NCBI RefSeq assembly: GCF_900635455.1
Contig: NZ_LR134116.1
Location: 1,302,001-1,366,000, forward strand
Length of the DNA stretch: 64,000 nucleotides
Source: Yersinia intermedia
GTDB lineage: Bacteria > Pseudomonadota > Gammaproteobacteria > Enterobacterales > Enterobacteriaceae
Direction: 5' to 3'
Shown: one piece after another, positions 1-9,627 of the stretch
Layout: every line of letters begins with the position of its first letter
Position numbering within the stretch: position 1 is the stretch's first letter
The notes under the pieces: generated by a model
Databases searched by the model: none
The model's input: only the letters and a program-made list of their open reading frames with translations
What the model was told of the DNA's origin: nothing
Translations under genes and position numbers: made by a program

Positions 1-196
1 GCAGCATAATAAATGTGAACTCCTCACCGAACATTGCCAGCCGGCTATCTTCAATATTACAACCGCAGCTACTGACATGGCGGGTGATGGTATTCACGAT
101 TCCTGGGCGGTCAGCACCCAGTGCGGTAATGACCAGATAATGTTCATCAAGCTGCGGCAAAATCGCTCTTCCTGTCATGCTCTTTGGGGTTACCAT
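1..196 (-). CDS. gcvR: Glycine cleavage system transcriptional repressor GcvR (N-terminal part, runs off the window)
   Basis: Reading leftward from an ATG at 196 gives MVTPKSMTGRAILPQLDEH, then a stretch matching enterobacterial GcvR (LVITALGADRPGIVNTITRH and CGCNIEDSRLAM). This is the first ACT domain of GcvR, which binds GcvA and represses the gcv operon when glycine is low. The gene is cut by the left edge, so only about 65 residues are visible. A second in-frame ATG at 178 could be the start; neither has a strong ribosome-binding site. It is divergent from dapA, as in E. coli. Confidence 0.9.
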   Translation of the reverse strand, partial: MVTPKSMTGRAILPQLDEHYLVITALGADRPGIVNTITRHVSSCGCNIEDSRLAMFGEEFTFIML

Positions 197-291
197 GGTA
201 AACATAAAAAAAACCTGCTGCCAAGCGCTTACAACACAGTTGTTTGCTTGCTTTTGGATAGAGGTCAAAAGTACCATGAGTAACTTGTTTA

Positions 292-342
292 AGGAGGGGG
301 TGGGCAATGTTTACGGGAAGTCCAATGTTTACAGGAAGCATA
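292..342 (+). promoter_or_regulatory. dapA ribosome-binding site and duplicated start region
   Basis: AGGAGG at 292-297 precedes two consecutive near-identical 18-bp units (307-324 and 325-342), each beginning ATGTTTAC, then G or A, then GGAAG. Each unit supplies an in-frame start for dapA. The strong Shine-Dalgarno is best spaced for the first ATG, while homology to E. coli DapA begins at the second. Confidence 0.75.
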
Positions 343-1206
343 GTTGCACTGGTAACGCCGATGGACGACCAAGGTGTGGTCGATCGTGCAAGCCTGAAGA
401 AACTTATTGATTACCATGTGGCCAGTGGTACGGCGGCGATCGTCTCCGTGGGCACAACGGGTGAGTCTGCAACACTGAACCATGACGAACATGTTGATGT
501 GGTCATGCAGACGCTCGAATTGGCCGATGGCCGCATCCCAGTTATTGCCGGAACCGGCGCTAATGCCACCTCCGAAGCAATTTCTCTCACACAACGGTTT
601 AATAATACCGGCGTAGTGGGGTGTTTGACTGTCACGCCATATTATAATCGGCCAATGCAGGAAGGGTTGTATCAACACTTCAAAGCGATTGCTGAAAGTA
701 CCGATTTACCCCAAATTCTCTATAATGTGCCTTCGCGTACCGGTTGCGATATGTTACCGCCGACCATTGCTCGCTTAGCTAAGATTAAAAATATTGTTGC
801 TGTTAAAGAAGCAACAGGGAACTTAAGTCGGGTTAGTCAGATCCAAGTGCTGGTTGATGATGAAGATTTCATCCTGCTCAGTGGTGACGATGCGAGCGGA
901 CTGGACTTTATGCAACTGGGCGGCAAAGGTGTTATTTCGGTGACGGCAAACATTGCTGCGCGCGAAATGGCCGAACTTTGTGCCTTGGCGGCACAGGGTA
1001 ACTTTGCAGAGGCACGCCGTTTGAATCAGCGCTTGATGCCGTTGCATCAGCATTTATTTGTAGAAGCAAACCCAATTCCGGTGAAATGGGCCGCGAAGAA
1101 GCTGGGATTAATGGCGAATGACACTCTGCGTCTGCCAATGACCCCACTGACTGACCCGGCTAAACGGGTTGTGGAAGACGCGCTGAAAAGCGCAGGTTTG
1201 CTGTAA
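325..1206 (+). CDS. dapA: 4-hydroxy-tetrahydrodipicolinate synthase DapA
   Basis: DapA condenses pyruvate with aspartate semialdehyde, the first committed step of lysine and diaminopimelate synthesis, in the cytoplasm. Counted from the ATG at 325 the protein is 293 residues, close to the 292 of E. coli. It keeps Thr44/Thr45 (SVGTTGES), Tyr133 and Arg138 ([10 protein letters not shown]), and the Schiff-base Lys161 (VKEATGN). An in-frame ATG at 307 would add six residues. That upstream ATG lies in an 18-bp tandem duplication of the start region, and a strong AGGAGG at 292-297 is spaced 9 nt from 307 rather than from 325. The 307 start may therefore be used here. bamC follows after 16 bp, so the two are likely co-transcribed. 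Confidence 0.96.
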   Translation: MFTGSIVALVTPMDDQGVVDRASLKKLIDYHVASGTAAIVSVGTTGESATLNHDEHVDVVMQTLELADGRIPVIAGTGANATSEAISLTQRFNNTGVVGCLTVTPYYNRPMQEGLYQHFKAIAESTDLPQILYNVPSRTGCDMLPPTIARLAKIKNIVAVKEATGNLSRVSQIQVLVDDEDFILLSGDDASGLDFMQLGGKGVISVTANIAAREMAELCALAAQGNFAEARRLNQRLMPLHQHLFVEANPIPVKWAAKKLGLMANDTLRLPMTPLTDPAKRVVEDALKSAGLL

Positions 1207-1222
1207 CTCTTAGGGAAATTTG

Positions 1223-2281
1223 ATGGCAATAACATTGCAAAAGTCGACGGTGGTAACGGTTGTGGGTGTTTCGCTGGCAATGCTGCTGGCAGGTTGCTCC
1301 ACTGACCAACGCTACAAACGCCAGGTTGGCGGTGACGAGTCTTATCTTGAAGCTCCTGGGCTAAAGCCGCTTAACTCACCGGCAGGAATGATTCTGCCAG
1401 TGCAGAATGGTGAGTTTGATATCCGTTCCGTCAACTCTCAAGGCGCAGTGGGTAAACAGTTGGACATCCGTCCTCCGGTACAACCACTGGCATTGCTTAG
1501 CGGTTCTCGCGCTGAAAATGCTAACGATACCAGCAAGCTATTGTTAGAAAATAGCCCGCAAAATCGTAACCTTTGGGCACAAGTTACTCGCGTTCTTCAG
1601 GATAAAAACTGGACGATAGCCAGCCGTCAGGATGCCAGCCAAACGTTGACAACTGACTGGGTCAAATGGAACCGTGCAGATGAAGACGTGCAGTTTGAAG
1701 GCCGTTATCAGATAAGTGTGCAGGAACAAGGTTATCAGTTGGTGTTAGTGGTGAAATCCCTTGCGTTACAGCAAGGTGGGCAACCGGTCACCAGCTATAC
1801 CGAAATCCAGCGCTACAACGGCGCAATGCTGAATGCCATTATCGAAGGTCTGGATAAAGTGCGTTCTGATAGCGAAAGCAGTCAGGCTTCCCGTAAAGTC
1901 GGCACGCTGGATGTGCAAAGCGGCAGCGATGATACTGGTTTACCGCAACTGATTGTACGTGCCCCTTATGCTGTGTTGTGGGAACGTTTGCCAGCCGCCC
2001 TTGAGAAGATCGGCATGAAGGTTAATGATCGTAGTCGTCCGCAAGGTTCGATTAACGTTACCAATAAATCCATGAGTAGCAGTGGTTGGGATGCGTTGGG
2101 GGCCAAAGACCCTGAATTGCCAGAAGGCGATTATAAGTTACAGGTCGGTGATCTCGATAACCGCAGTAGCTTACAGTTCATCGGTCCGAAAGGGCACACT
2201 CTGACTCAGTCTCAGAACGATGCTCTGGTCGCGGTGTTCCAGGCAGCATTTAGCCAAACTGGTGCTACAAGTACCAAATAA
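1223..2281 (+). CDS. bamC: Outer membrane protein assembly factor BamC (NlpB lipoprotein)
   Basis: BamC is a lipoprotein subunit of the BAM complex that inserts beta-barrel proteins into the outer membrane. The product starts with a lipoprotein signal ending in the lipobox LLAGC, so the mature protein begins at that Cys. A flexible segment and two helix-grip domains follow, as in the family. At about 352 residues it is close to E. coli BamC (344). The ATG at 1223 is preceded by AGGGA at a suitable distance; a TTG one codon upstream is not needed. It lies 16 bp after dapA and ends at a tetraloop terminator, as in the E. coli dapA-bamC operon. Confidence 0.95.
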   Translation: MAITLQKSTVVTVVGVSLAMLLAGCSTDQRYKRQVGGDESYLEAPGLKPLNSPAGMILPVQNGEFDIRSVNSQGAVGKQLDIRPPVQPLALLSGSRAENANDTSKLLLENSPQNRNLWAQVTRVLQDKNWTIASRQDASQTLTTDWVKWNRADEDVQFEGRYQISVQEQGYQLVLVVKSLALQQGGQPVTSYTEIQRYNGAMLNAIIEGLDKVRSDSESSQASRKVGTLDVQSGSDDTGLPQLIVRAPYAVLWERLPAALEKIGMKVNDRSRPQGSINVTNKSMSSSGWDALGAKDPELPEGDYKLQVGDLDNRSSLQFIGPKGHTLTQSQNDALVAVFQAAFSQTGATSTK

Positions 2282-2285
2282 AACC

Positions 2286-2305
2286 AAAGGGGCTTCGGCC
2301 CCTTT
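2286..2305 (+). terminator. Hairpin terminator after bamC
   Basis: AAAGGGGC and GCCCCTTT pair around a TTCG tetraloop immediately after the bamC stop. The trailing T-run is short, but the hairpin is very stable. Confidence 0.8.
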
Positions 2306-2504
2306 AAACCCGTCATACTTCAAGCTGCATGTGTGTTGGCTACGTTCAATCACCCGAATCACTTACAACACAGTAAGCTCATCGGGATTATGAGCCTCAT
2401 CAAAGGCTCACCCTACAGGTCAGCGCAGGCGCTGTTCAAAATGGTTTATAACCAATTTGTCATTCACTTGCCGCCTTCCTGCAACTCGAATTATTTAGGG
2501 TTTA
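2306..2504 (+). repeat. ERIC element, long form with internal insertion
   Basis: Starts with ACCCGTCATACTTCAAGCTG, contains CACCCGAATCACTTAC and TCATCGGGAT, and ends CTGCAACTCGAATTATTTAG. These are the hallmarks of the ERIC repeat. About 70 bp are inserted before the right arm (2390-2460, beginning GAGCCTCATC), the long variant also seen at 34721 and 35928. It fills the bamC-purC gap. Confidence 0.9.
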
Positions 2505-2550
2505 GTCATTTTATGGCGAGTTATATTTTCACATTACTGGAGTAATTAAG

Positions 2551-3264
2551 ATGCAAAAGCTAGCTGAGTTGTATCGTGGGAAGGCGAAGACCGTCTATAC
2601 CACCGAAAATCCTGACCTATTGGTATTGGAGTTCCGCAACGATACGTCAGCACTGGATGGTCAGCGCATTGAACAATTCGATCGTAAAGGGATGGTAAAT
2701 AACAAATTTAACCATTTCATTATGACTAAATTGGAAGACGCCGGTATTCCAACGCAAATGGAACGCTTGTTGTCAGATACCGAAGTGTTGGTCAAAAAAC
2801 TGGAAATGATCCCAGTTGAGTGTGTTATCCGTAACCGTGCAGCGGGCTCGTTGGTAAAACGCTTAGGAATAGAAGAAGGTTTGCAACTGAACCCACCACT
2901 GTTCGACCTGTTTTTGAAAAACGATGCCATGCATGACCCGATGGTCAATGAGACTTATTGCAAAACCTTCGGTTGGGCAACTGAAGCACAATTGGCGCGC
3001 ATGAAAGAACTGAGCTATTTGGCTAATGACGTGCTGAGTAAGCTGTTTGATGATGCCGGTTTAATCCTGGTGGACTTCAAGTTGGAATTCGGCCTGTTCA
3101 ATGGCGAAGTGGTGTTGGGTGATGAGTTCTCTCCCGATGGTAGCCGTTTGTGGGATAAGAAAACCTTGAACAAGATGGATAAAGACCGTTACCGCCAGAG
3201 CCTGGGTGGTTTGATTGAAGCCTACGAAGAAGTTGCACACCGTATCGGCGTAAAATTAGACTAA
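2551..3264 (+). CDS. purC: Phosphoribosylaminoimidazole-succinocarboxamide synthase PurC
   Basis: PurC (SAICAR synthetase) joins aspartate to CAIR using ATP in purine synthesis. The 237-residue product has the same length as E. coli PurC. It shows the N-terminal [10 protein letters not shown] nucleotide-binding loop, [16 protein letters not shown] core ([12 protein letters not shown]) and the VDFKLEFG and [12 protein letters not shown] segments of the active site. The ATG is preceded by CTGGAG with 9 nt spacing. No PurR operator was recognised in the short region between the ERIC repeat and the start. It is followed by a strong hairpin. Confidence 0.97.
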   Translation: MQKLAELYRGKAKTVYTTENPDLLVLEFRNDTSALDGQRIEQFDRKGMVNNKFNHFIMTKLEDAGIPTQMERLLSDTEVLVKKLEMIPVECVIRNRAAGSLVKRLGIEEGLQLNPPLFDLFLKNDAMHDPMVNETYCKTFGWATEAQLARMKELSYLANDVLSKLFDDAGLILVDFKLEFGLFNGEVVLGDEFSPDGSRLWDKKTLNKMDKDRYRQSLGGLIEAYEEVAHRIGVKLD

Positions 3265-3293
3265 CCGCGCAATCGATTACGTTTGTCTGGCGC

Positions 3294-3318
3294 AGGGGAG
3301 ATAGCTGCTATCTCCCCT
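3294..3318 (+). terminator. Hairpin after purC
   Basis: AGGGGAGATAGC is separated by one base from its perfect complement GCTATCTCCCCT. The downstream T-run is poor (CATTGTTCTT), so it may act as an RNA 3' end stabiliser or a weak terminator. Confidence 0.65.
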
Positions 3319-3581
3319 CATTGTTCTTACTCAACGCCACCGCGTTGTTAGCTATGCTCACCTCTCGGCCCATCTCTGCTGCGAGGCCGCTGCAAACCGC
3401 ATTCAGGTAGGCTCCAGACAGATTTGTCTCTCACTTGCCACCTGATTGTACCGCTAAGTACTTTGAGCATGTATGTGAATGCCAAATTCCCCGAATAGCA
3501 CCAATCATTTAAGCTTTTAATGGTATTAGCTAAACAGATTTCCTACGATAATATGTAAGGAAAATATCTGGGAGTATCGCT
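3319..3581. other. purC-ypfJ intergenic region with degenerate repeat
   Basis: No gene was found. Positions about 3331-3452 share blocks (CTCGGCCCA, GAGGCCGCTGCAA, TTCA) in the same order with the 133-bp inverted-repeat element at 29361-29493, so this looks like a decayed copy of it. The right part, 3480-3581, holds the ypfJ promoter region and a GGGAG ribosome-binding site. Confidence 0.5.
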
Positions 3582-4451
3582 ATGCGTTGGCAAGGTCGTC
3601 GTGAAAGTGACAATGTAGAAGACAGACGCGGGGACGCATCCGGTGGTGGTGGCGGGTTCCGCCCTCCGATTGGCGGTAAGGGCGGTATTGTTATCCTGAT
3701 TGTAGTGTTGGTGGCGGGTTACTACGGGCTTGACTTGACCCCGCTGTTAAATGGCGGTGATCCGATGTCACAAACTCAAACACAGCCACGTTCCCCAAGC
3801 TCAGTCAGCACCAAAGATGATCAATATGCCAAATTCACATCAGTCGTTTTGGCGGATACAGAAGACGCTTGGAAACCTATTTTCCAAAAAATGGGGCGCA
3901 CCTATCAGGAGCCTAAACTGGTGATGTATCGTGGTGCAACTCGTACGGGGTGCGGCACCGGTCAGTCCGTTATGGGGCCGTTTTATTGCCCGGCGGACAG
4001 CACGGTTTATATCGATTTATCTTTCTATGAAGATATGAAGAATAAACTGGGAGCCGGAGGGGACTTTGCTCAGGCCTATGTGATTGCTCACGAAGTTGGC
4101 CACCATGTGCAGCATTTGATGGGTATTGATACTAAAGTGCGTCAGCAGCAACAGGGTGCATCTCAGGCTGAAGCTAATCGCCTCTCGGTCAAAATGGAAT
4201 TACAGGCAGACTGTTTTGCTGGCGTGTGGGGCAAAGCCATGGAAGACCAGCAGGTGTTGGAAGTGGGGGACTTACAAGCGGCACTAAATGCAGCACAGGC
4301 GATTGGGGATGATCGCTTACAGCAGCAAAGGCAAGGGCGTGTCGTCCCCGATAGCTTCACTCATGGCACATCACAACAGCGTTATACTTGGTTTAAACGT
4401 GGCTTCGATAGCGGTGATCCCAATAGCTGCAACACGTTCTCAACCCGTTAA
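3582..4451 (+). CDS. ypfJ: Predicted neutral zinc metallopeptidase YpfJ
   Basis: 289 residues. A charged, glycine-rich N-terminus ([17 protein letters not shown], then a Gly run near 21-25) is followed by one membrane segment at about 34-50 ([17 protein letters not shown]). A large periplasmic domain then carries the zincin motif HEVGH at 170-174 in [11 protein letters not shown] and a downstream ELQADCFAG, which likely gives the third zinc ligand. This is the YpfJ/YggN-like putative neutral zinc metallopeptidase family. The physiological substrate is not known. It sits after purC as in E. coli, but here a YeaL-like gene is inserted between it and tmcA. Confidence 0.9.
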   Translation: MRWQGRRESDNVEDRRGDASGGGGGFRPPIGGKGGIVILIVVLVAGYYGLDLTPLLNGGDPMSQTQTQPRSPSSVSTKDDQYAKFTSVVLADTEDAWKPIFQKMGRTYQEPKLVMYRGATRTGCGTGQSVMGPFYCPADSTVYIDLSFYEDMKNKLGAGGDFAQAYVIAHEVGHHVQHLMGIDTKVRQQQQGASQAEANRLSVKMELQADCFAGVWGKAMEDQQVLEVGDLQAALNAAQAIGDDRLQQQRQGRVVPDSFTHGTSQQRYTWFKRGFDSGDPNSCNTFSTR

Positions 4452-4471
4452 ATTGATCAGCTAAAATCATC

Positions 4472-4501
4472 GGCGTTACAGCGAACAGCGCTGTAGCGTC
4501 A
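4472..4501 (+). repeat. Short inverted repeat resembling ends of the 133-bp element
   Basis: GGCGTTACAGC here is identical to the end of the 29361-29493 element. It is followed almost at once by its approximate complement (GCTGTAGCGTC), as if only the two ends of an element remained. It could also simply be an mRNA 3' hairpin of ypfJ. Confidence 0.4.
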
Positions 4502-4531
4502 GGTACGAAAAGTATAAATAGATTATCATAA

Positions 4532-5044
<513 letters not shown>

Positions 5045-5045
5045 C

Positions 5046-7037
5046 GTGATCAATGAGATTGTGGTCAGTCAGCCGCTGATGGCGCGGCAGGGGATACGGC
5101 GTTTACTGGTCCTCAGTGGCTGCGCAGATTGGTCGCGCCAGCAGGCATTAAATCTGCGTCAGCAACTGCCAGGTGATTGGTTATGGATAGCAGAACAGGC
5201 ACCTGACACTTGCAACGCAATTCCCCCGACAGCGGCTAAAACCTTACTTGGGCAGGAAGGGTTACATGGCGTATTTGATGCCACAGAGGGTTTGAATAGC
5301 GAGGCGCTGGCGGTGCTGGCTGGCGCATTGCAAGCTGGGAGCTGGCTGGTGCTATTAGTGCCGCAGTGGGACAGGTGGCCATGTTTACCAGACGCTGATA
5401 GCTTGCGCTGGAGCGAGCAACTCACCCCCATCACCACGCCGAATTTTATTCGCCATCTCCAACGTCAACTTCAGGCTGATCCCGATGTTATTTTGTGGCA
5501 ACAGAATCAGCCGCTATCTATACCTATGGCGTACTCTCGCCCGGACTGGCAGCAGCCCGACGGTTCCCCTACCACGGAGCAGCAAACTATCCTTCAACGC
5601 CTGATGCAGGCAGACCGAGGGACTTGGGTGCTGACGGCAGCCCGTGGGCGTGGTAAATCGACGCTGGCCGGTATGCTGGTGGCACAATGGCCCGGTAGCT
5701 GCTGGGTTACCGGGCCGGGTAAAGCTGCCACACAAGTACTGAGCGAGCGGGCAGGAGAGCGGGCACGTTTCTGGGCACCAGATGCACTGTTAGACTACTG
5801 CCGGTTAAACGACGTTAGCGGGGTTGACTGGCTATTGATCGATGAGGCCGCGGCTATCCCTGCCGCACTACTATCGGCGTTATTGGTGTATTTCCCACGG
5901 GCACTATTAACCACCACGGTGCAGGGCTACGAAGGCACCGGGCGCGGTTTCTTATTGAAATTCTGTACAACACTACGCGATTGGCATCCTCTGACGCTAA
6001 CAGACCCTATTCGTTGGGCCAGCGGTGATCCGCTAGAGCGCATCGTGGATGAAGTTATGCTATTTGACGATGAGCTACCACACCGCGAATCTCTCTCAGC
6101 GCCAGTCGATATTATGCCCTGTAAGCAGCGCGATTGGTTGCACCACCCCGAATTGCTGCGACGTTTTTATGGTTTGCTTGCCAGTGCGCATTATCGCACC
6201 ACCCCTCTTGATTTGCGGCGTTTGATGGATGCGCCAGGGATGCATTTTTCTGCGGCTAAGGTGGCTGATTCAGTCATTGGTGCTCTGTGGCTGGTGGATG
6301 AGGGGGGGCTTAGCAGTGCATTAGCCCATGCCGTTTGGGCAGGGAAACGGCGGCCAAAGGGGAGTTTGGTGGCTCAATCACTGGCTGCTCATAGTGGGCA
6401 ATGGCATGCACCAACCCTACTGTCGCGGCGTATCAGTCGAGTCGCCGTCGCGCCATCGTGGCGGCGGCAGGGGATAGCCCGGCAGATGATTGCCGCCGAG
6501 CTTGCGTGTGGGCAGCGCGAGAGGCTTGATTATATTTCAGTCAGTTTTGGTTATACCCCCGAATTAGAATGCTTCTGGCGTGCCTGCGGCTTTCATCTGG
6601 TGCGTATTGGTAGCCATAAGGAAGCCAGTAGCGGCTGTTACGCGGCAATGGCGGTATCACCCTTGAGTCCGGCGGGGCAATCGCTCTGTGAGGCAGCACG
6701 GCAGCAATTAGAGCGTGATTGGTATTGGTTGCAACAATGGGTAGACATCCCAACGCCCTTATCGTTATCCCCGCCTCAACAACCTGACATTTCCTTAAAT
6801 GACGACGACTGGCGTGAATTGGCTGGTTTTGCCTTTGCTTTTCGGCCGTTAGAAGCGAGCTTACCCGCTCTACAGCGTTTGTTATTACGCAGTCAATTAC
6901 CCCTTCCCGCATTAAGGTATTATTTACAACAGGGTATTTCGCCCGCGCAGATTGTTAACAATCTAGCCCTCACCGGGCGAAAAGCATTAGTGGCGCGCTG
7001 GCGGCAAGAGGCAGCCGAGGGGATGGCAGAGGGTTGA
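5046..7037 (+). CDS. tmcA: tRNA(Met) cytidine acetyltransferase TmcA
   Basis: TmcA makes N4-acetylcytidine at the wobble base of elongator tRNA-Met, using acetyl-CoA and ATP/GTP hydrolysis. The 663-residue product is close to E. coli TmcA (671). It has an N-terminal segment ([16 protein letters not shown]), a P-loop ARGRGKST at about 199-206, a Walker B-like [10 protein letters not shown], and the family signature [19 protein letters not shown] acetyl-CoA site [18 protein letters not shown] lies near 470-485, with a C-terminal tRNA-binding tail. The start is GTG at 5046, almost touching the preceding gene, which fits coupled translation. Confidence 0.95.
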   Translation: MINEIVVSQPLMARQGIRRLLVLSGCADWSRQQALNLRQQLPGDWLWIAEQAPDTCNAIPPTAAKTLLGQEGLHGVFDATEGLNSEALAVLAGALQAGSWLVLLVPQWDRWPCLPDADSLRWSEQLTPITTPNFIRHLQRQLQADPDVILWQQNQPLSIPMAYSRPDWQQPDGSPTTEQQTILQRLMQADRGTWVLTAARGRGKSTLAGMLVAQWPGSCWVTGPGKAATQVLSERAGERARFWAPDALLDYCRLNDVSGVDWLLIDEAAAIPAALLSALLVYFPRALLTTTVQGYEGTGRGFLLKFCTTLRDWHPLTLTDPIRWASGDPLERIVDEVMLFDDELPHRESLSAPVDIMPCKQRDWLHHPELLRRFYGLLASAHYRTTPLDLRRLMDAPGMHFSAAKVADSVIGALWLVDEGGLSSALAHAVWAGKRRPKGSLVAQSLAAHSGQWHAPTLLSRRISRVAVAPSWRRQGIARQMIAAELACGQRERLDYISVSFGYTPELECFWRACGFHLVRIGSHKEASSGCYAAMAVSPLSPAGQSLCEAARQQLERDWYWLQQWVDIPTPLSLSPPQQPDISLNDDDWRELAGFAFAFRPLEASLPALQRLLLRSQLPLPALRYYLQQGISPAQIVNNLALTGRKALVARWRQEAAEGMAEG

Positions 7038-7150
7038 TGACAGTTATCTTTTATTGTCTTAAAACTCAATTTCTCATGATGTGTTGAAGAGGTTCTTAAG
7101 GTAAGGTATTCGCCATATTCAGGATGAGTATAGCGAGGATACCAGGCTAG

Positions 7151-7660
7151 ATGCACACGCACAGATTGGTCACTGAAGGATTAGTAAAAATTGAAGATGG
7201 CATGGGGTACATTGATATTGAATTTGTTTTTGCGGGAGATGAAAAACGTTCCATCACCGTGAGGCTAATGTTCTGTCCCCCCTCTTTAGATCCTGTGGCG
7301 GCAGCCACTATGCACAGTATGATTGGTAAAAAAATCAGAGGATTACTCGTTTTTGTTGTCAGTTTTTACAATAGGCAGCAGGAAGAGCTAAACCCGACAC
7401 AGATATTTGCAAAGCCTGAAGGCTCAATTGATCTACTGCTACATGAGTTACATTATCTCTATAGCGCGTTAGTTGACTTCATGCTCAGGGTGGCTGACAT
7501 TGAAAGCACACAACTTCTGTATTTCTCTGCCGAGAACGAAGCCTTAAATACGATATATCCAAGGTATGTTAAGCGGTTTGCCAGAGAGCGTAATCTCACC
7601 TACCTAAATGATGGAGCTTGTTATGCGATACGAACGCGGCACTACCCACACGAAGGGTAA
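7151..7660 (+). CDS. Hypothetical protein, first gene of an overlapping pair
   Basis: A 169-residue protein I do not recognise. No signal peptide or clear membrane span is present, although LLVFVVSF near residue 65 is strongly hydrophobic. The C-terminal third (LLYFSAENEALNTIYPRYVKRFARER) is helical and basic, and ends with YLNDGACYAIRTR. The start at 7151 is chosen by position only; another Met at about residue 18 is possible. It overlaps the next small gene by 38 bp. E. coli has no equivalent between tmcA and ypfH, so this pair is accessory. The overlap of a mid-size gene with a tiny basic one recalls toxin-antitoxin loci, but I see no motif to support that. Confidence 0.6.
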   Translation: MHTHRLVTEGLVKIEDGMGYIDIEFVFAGDEKRSITVRLMFCPPSLDPVAAATMHSMIGKKIRGLLVFVVSFYNRQQEELNPTQIFAKPEGSIDLLLHELHYLYSALVDFMLRVADIESTQLLYFSAENEALNTIYPRYVKRFARERNLTYLNDGACYAIRTRHYPHEG

Positions 7661-7769
7661 AATTGATTTTAAAGCGATTCATGATGGCAAAGTCGAAATG
7701 TTCAAACGATTTATGGCCGCTAAAGAAGTTGCTGAGCGCAAAGGCGAAGTGATAGTAAAACCGCTTTGA
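7623..7769 (+). CDS. Small basic hypothetical protein overlapping the previous gene
   Basis: 48 residues (MRYERGTTHTKGKIDFKAIH, then a Lys/Arg- and Glu-rich helix-forming tail ending GEVIVKPL). ATG at 7623 has a GGAG about 7 nt upstream inside the end of the upstream gene, and the frame is clean to TGA at 7767-7769. A good terminator follows. Translational coupling with the preceding gene is likely. Function is unknown; size, charge and coupling fit a small regulator or antitoxin-type partner, but that is inference. Confidence 0.6.
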   Translation: MRYERGTTHTKGKIDFKAIHDGKVEMFKRFMAAKEVAERKGEVIVKPL

Positions 7770-7793
7770 TCTCATCTCTTTATAATGATAATG

Positions 7794-7820
7794 AAAACAG
7801 GCTAATTGGCCTGTTTTGTT
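7794..7820 (+). terminator. Rho-independent terminator after the 7151-7769 gene pair
   Basis: AAAACAGGC and GCCTGTTTT form a 9-bp stem with a 6-nt loop, followed by GTT. It supports 7151-7769 being the end of a transcription unit. Confidence 0.85.
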
Positions 7821-7976
7821 GATAGGAAATTATTCGAGTAAATCGATTACCCATCGAGTCAGATCCCGCATCCGCCGTTACCTTCAATAATTCCCACCAA
7901 CTCCATCAATAAAACCCAATATCTCTCCGAAACCAGCGGCGTATAGTATTGTCATTTAATGATTAAAGGCCGCTTG

Positions 7977-8612
7977 ATGAATCAGACTTCTATCGTAGTG
8001 CAGCAACCTGCAACGCCAGAACAATTAATACTGTTGTTTCATGGTGTTGGTGATAGCGCCGCTGGAATGGCACCGGTTGGTAGCCATTTTGCACAAGCCT
8101 TTCCTCAGGCGCTGGTAGTCAGTATTGATGGTACATTCGCCAGTGGCATGGGGAGTGGACGTCAGTGGTTCTCAGTGCAAGGTATTACTGAGGATAGTCG
8201 CCAGGAACGTGTTGACGCCGTGATGTCGCAATTCATTGATATTGTACGTCATTGGCAACAGAAGAGTGGCCTTGGGGCACCACAGACCACTCTGGTCGGT
8301 TTTTCGCAGGGCACAATTATGTCACTAGAGGGTGTGAAAGCTCAGCCGCAGTTAGCCGGGCAGGTTATTGCGTTCAGTGGGCGTTTTGCGACGTTACCAC
8401 AACAACCCATCGCTGACGTGGTGATCCATTTTATTCATGGTGAGCAGGATGGCGTGATTCCTATGGGGTATGCCAAAGCGGCAACCAGTAGCTTACTGGT
8501 TTTGGGCAGTCGCGTAACATTGAATCTGGATGCCAATACTGGGCATGGTATTAATCAACCAATGCTCAAACTGGCTATCGACCATTTGCGTGATGATATT
8601 GCTGGGAGGTAA
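7977..8612 (+). CDS. ypfH: Esterase YpfH (alpha/beta hydrolase)
   Basis: Cytoplasmic carboxylesterase of the phospholipase/carboxylesterase family, about 211 residues from the ATG at 7977, which aligns with the E. coli YpfH start region. It shows LFHGVGD (oxyanion region), the nucleophile elbow GFSQGTIMS, an acidic residue in IHGEQDGVIP, and the catalytic His in NTGHGINQP. An upstream in-frame start at 7959 would add six residues without homology. The physiological substrate is unknown. It is convergent with ypfN across a bidirectional terminator. Confidence 0.92.
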   Translation: MNQTSIVVQQPATPEQLILLFHGVGDSAAGMAPVGSHFAQAFPQALVVSIDGTFASGMGSGRQWFSVQGITEDSRQERVDAVMSQFIDIVRHWQQKSGLGAPQTTLVGFSQGTIMSLEGVKAQPQLAGQVIAFSGRFATLPQQPIADVVIHFIHGEQDGVIPMGYAKAATSSLLVLGSRVTLNLDANTGHGINQPMLKLAIDHLRDDIAGR

Positions 8613-8621
8613 TTCACCCTG

Positions 8622-8646
8622 ACGAAGGGGGCTGGCCCCTTCGTTT
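8622..8646. terminator. Bidirectional terminator between ypfH and ypfN
   Basis: ACGAAGGGG pairs with CCCCTTCGT across a 5-nt loop in the gap between the two convergent genes. A T-run on the plus side (TCGTTT) is short. Confidence 0.75.
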
Positions 8647-8663
8647 GAGATATGAGTCGAGCT

Positions 8664-8861
8664 TTACTTATTTTTCTTGTTCTTATCCGGCCAGTCGTCA
8701 TCGTCGTCCCATTGCGCATTGTTATCGCGATGAGGCGGTAATTCCGGTTTGTTTTTTAAAAAACGTTTATGATCAAGGCGGCGTAATTCCTTTATACCGT
8801 TTAAGATAATCCCCGCAAGCAGGATAAGTATGATCCACCAATAATCTGCTAACCAGTGCAT
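8664..8861 (-). CDS. ypfN: Small membrane protein YpfN (UPF0370)
   Basis: 65 residues from the ATG at 8861. An N-terminal membrane span ([20 protein letters not shown]) is followed by a charged cytoplasmic tail with PELPPHRDN and the acidic run DDDDDWP, matching E. coli YpfN. The upstream in-frame extension to 8900 has no homology. Function is unknown. Confidence 0.93.
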   Translation of the reverse strand: MHWLADYWWIILILLAGIILNGIKELRRLDHKRFLKNKPELPPHRDNNAQWDDDDDWPDKNKKNK

Positions 8862-8880
8862 GGTTAAGTTCCTTCCGTTG

Positions 8881-8955
8881 ATATACCCGTCATCTTTCAA
8901 ACTGCCGGTGTTGGCTGCCTAAGTTTGCCGCCTTCCTGCATCTTGAAATCTATAG
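8881..8955 (+). repeat. Internally deleted ERIC element
   Basis: Both ends are present (ATACCCGTCATCTTTCAAAC at left; TGCCGCCTTCCTGCATCTTG at right), but the central CACCCGAATCAC...CATCGGGAT part is missing. It overlaps the 3' end of the peptidase gene at 8950. Confidence 0.75.
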
Positions 8956-9627
8956 CGTATGAATAAATCGTGAAAAAATAATGGGTAAATGGCTTGCCAG
9001 CCACTCACTACCTGCCACATCCTGTGATTGCCAAGCTTCTAGTAGAATGTTGGGTGTCAGTAAATGTTCTGCCGCAGCAGCTAACGGGCGATAACTCAGG
9101 TGCCAAGGTTCTGCTGCAATACCGCCGTTGTCTTCGCTAAATGGCCGGTAAAAACCAAATTCAGCCATATGAACATCCAACCATTGGGTCAACGGATAAA
9201 AATAGCCGCCAGTATCGTATTCCCATGGCTCCAGTTGTAATTTTGTTTCTGCGGGCAACAGGGAGGGATCGTAAATATCCAGATCACTGCCCCAGTGGTG
9301 GCGGCTGGCCCCTGGCAGGGCAGACCAGCGCAAAATAGCTTCACAGCGGGCCTGAGCATCAAGTTGGCGAATGTCCATCGGCTGGCTGTCTTTATCTAAT
9401 ACTGGTCGCTCGCCGCGAAATTTACCATTCCAGATCGCTAATTGGCGGTCAAAATCGCGAAAAGTGCTGGCAGGCTGTAAATCGAACCCCGCCCGCGCAG
9501 CGGCTTGCTGCATGGCTTGAAAAGCGGCAACAGCCTGTGGTTGCAAACGATGGTTGCCGCTTAACACCGCCAGATGATCGGTTGAACGGCCGGTAAGCAT
9601 CTGTGGTGTTAATGTATTAGTTGTCAT
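8950..9627 (-). CDS. M15 family D-alanyl-D-alanine carboxypeptidase (VanY-like)
   Basis: 225 residues with the peptidase M15B signature. S-x-H-x-x-G-x-D-x-D appears as Ser108-Arg-His110-His-Trp-Gly113-Ser-Asp115-Leu-Asp117, and the third zinc ligand is His176 in EPWHLSY. Such enzymes trim the terminal D-Ala of peptidoglycan peptides. No signal peptide is evident at the N-terminus ([11 protein letters not shown]), unlike periplasmic VanY/VanX-type enzymes, so the site of action is uncertain. Its ATG overlaps the dapE stop by 4 nt, so it is the last gene of yffB-dapE-this gene. E. coli lacks it at this locus. Confidence 0.85.
   Translation of the reverse strand: MTTNTLTPQMLTGRSTDHLAVLSGNHRLQPQAVAAFQAMQQAAARAGFDLQPASTFRDFDRQLAIWNGKFRGERPVLDKDSQPMDIRQLDAQARCEAILRWSALPGASRHHWGSDLDIYDPSLLPAETKLQLEPWEYDTGGYFYPLTQWLDVHMAEFGFYRPFSEDNGGIAAEPWHLSYRPLAAAAEHLLTPNILLEAWQSQDVAGSEWLASHLPIIFSRFIHTL

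Noticed and set aside
2333..2545. Open frame of 70 residues between bamC and purC
   Set aside because: It lies in a long ERIC repeat; the similar frame at 35867-36175 arises from another copy of the same repeat.
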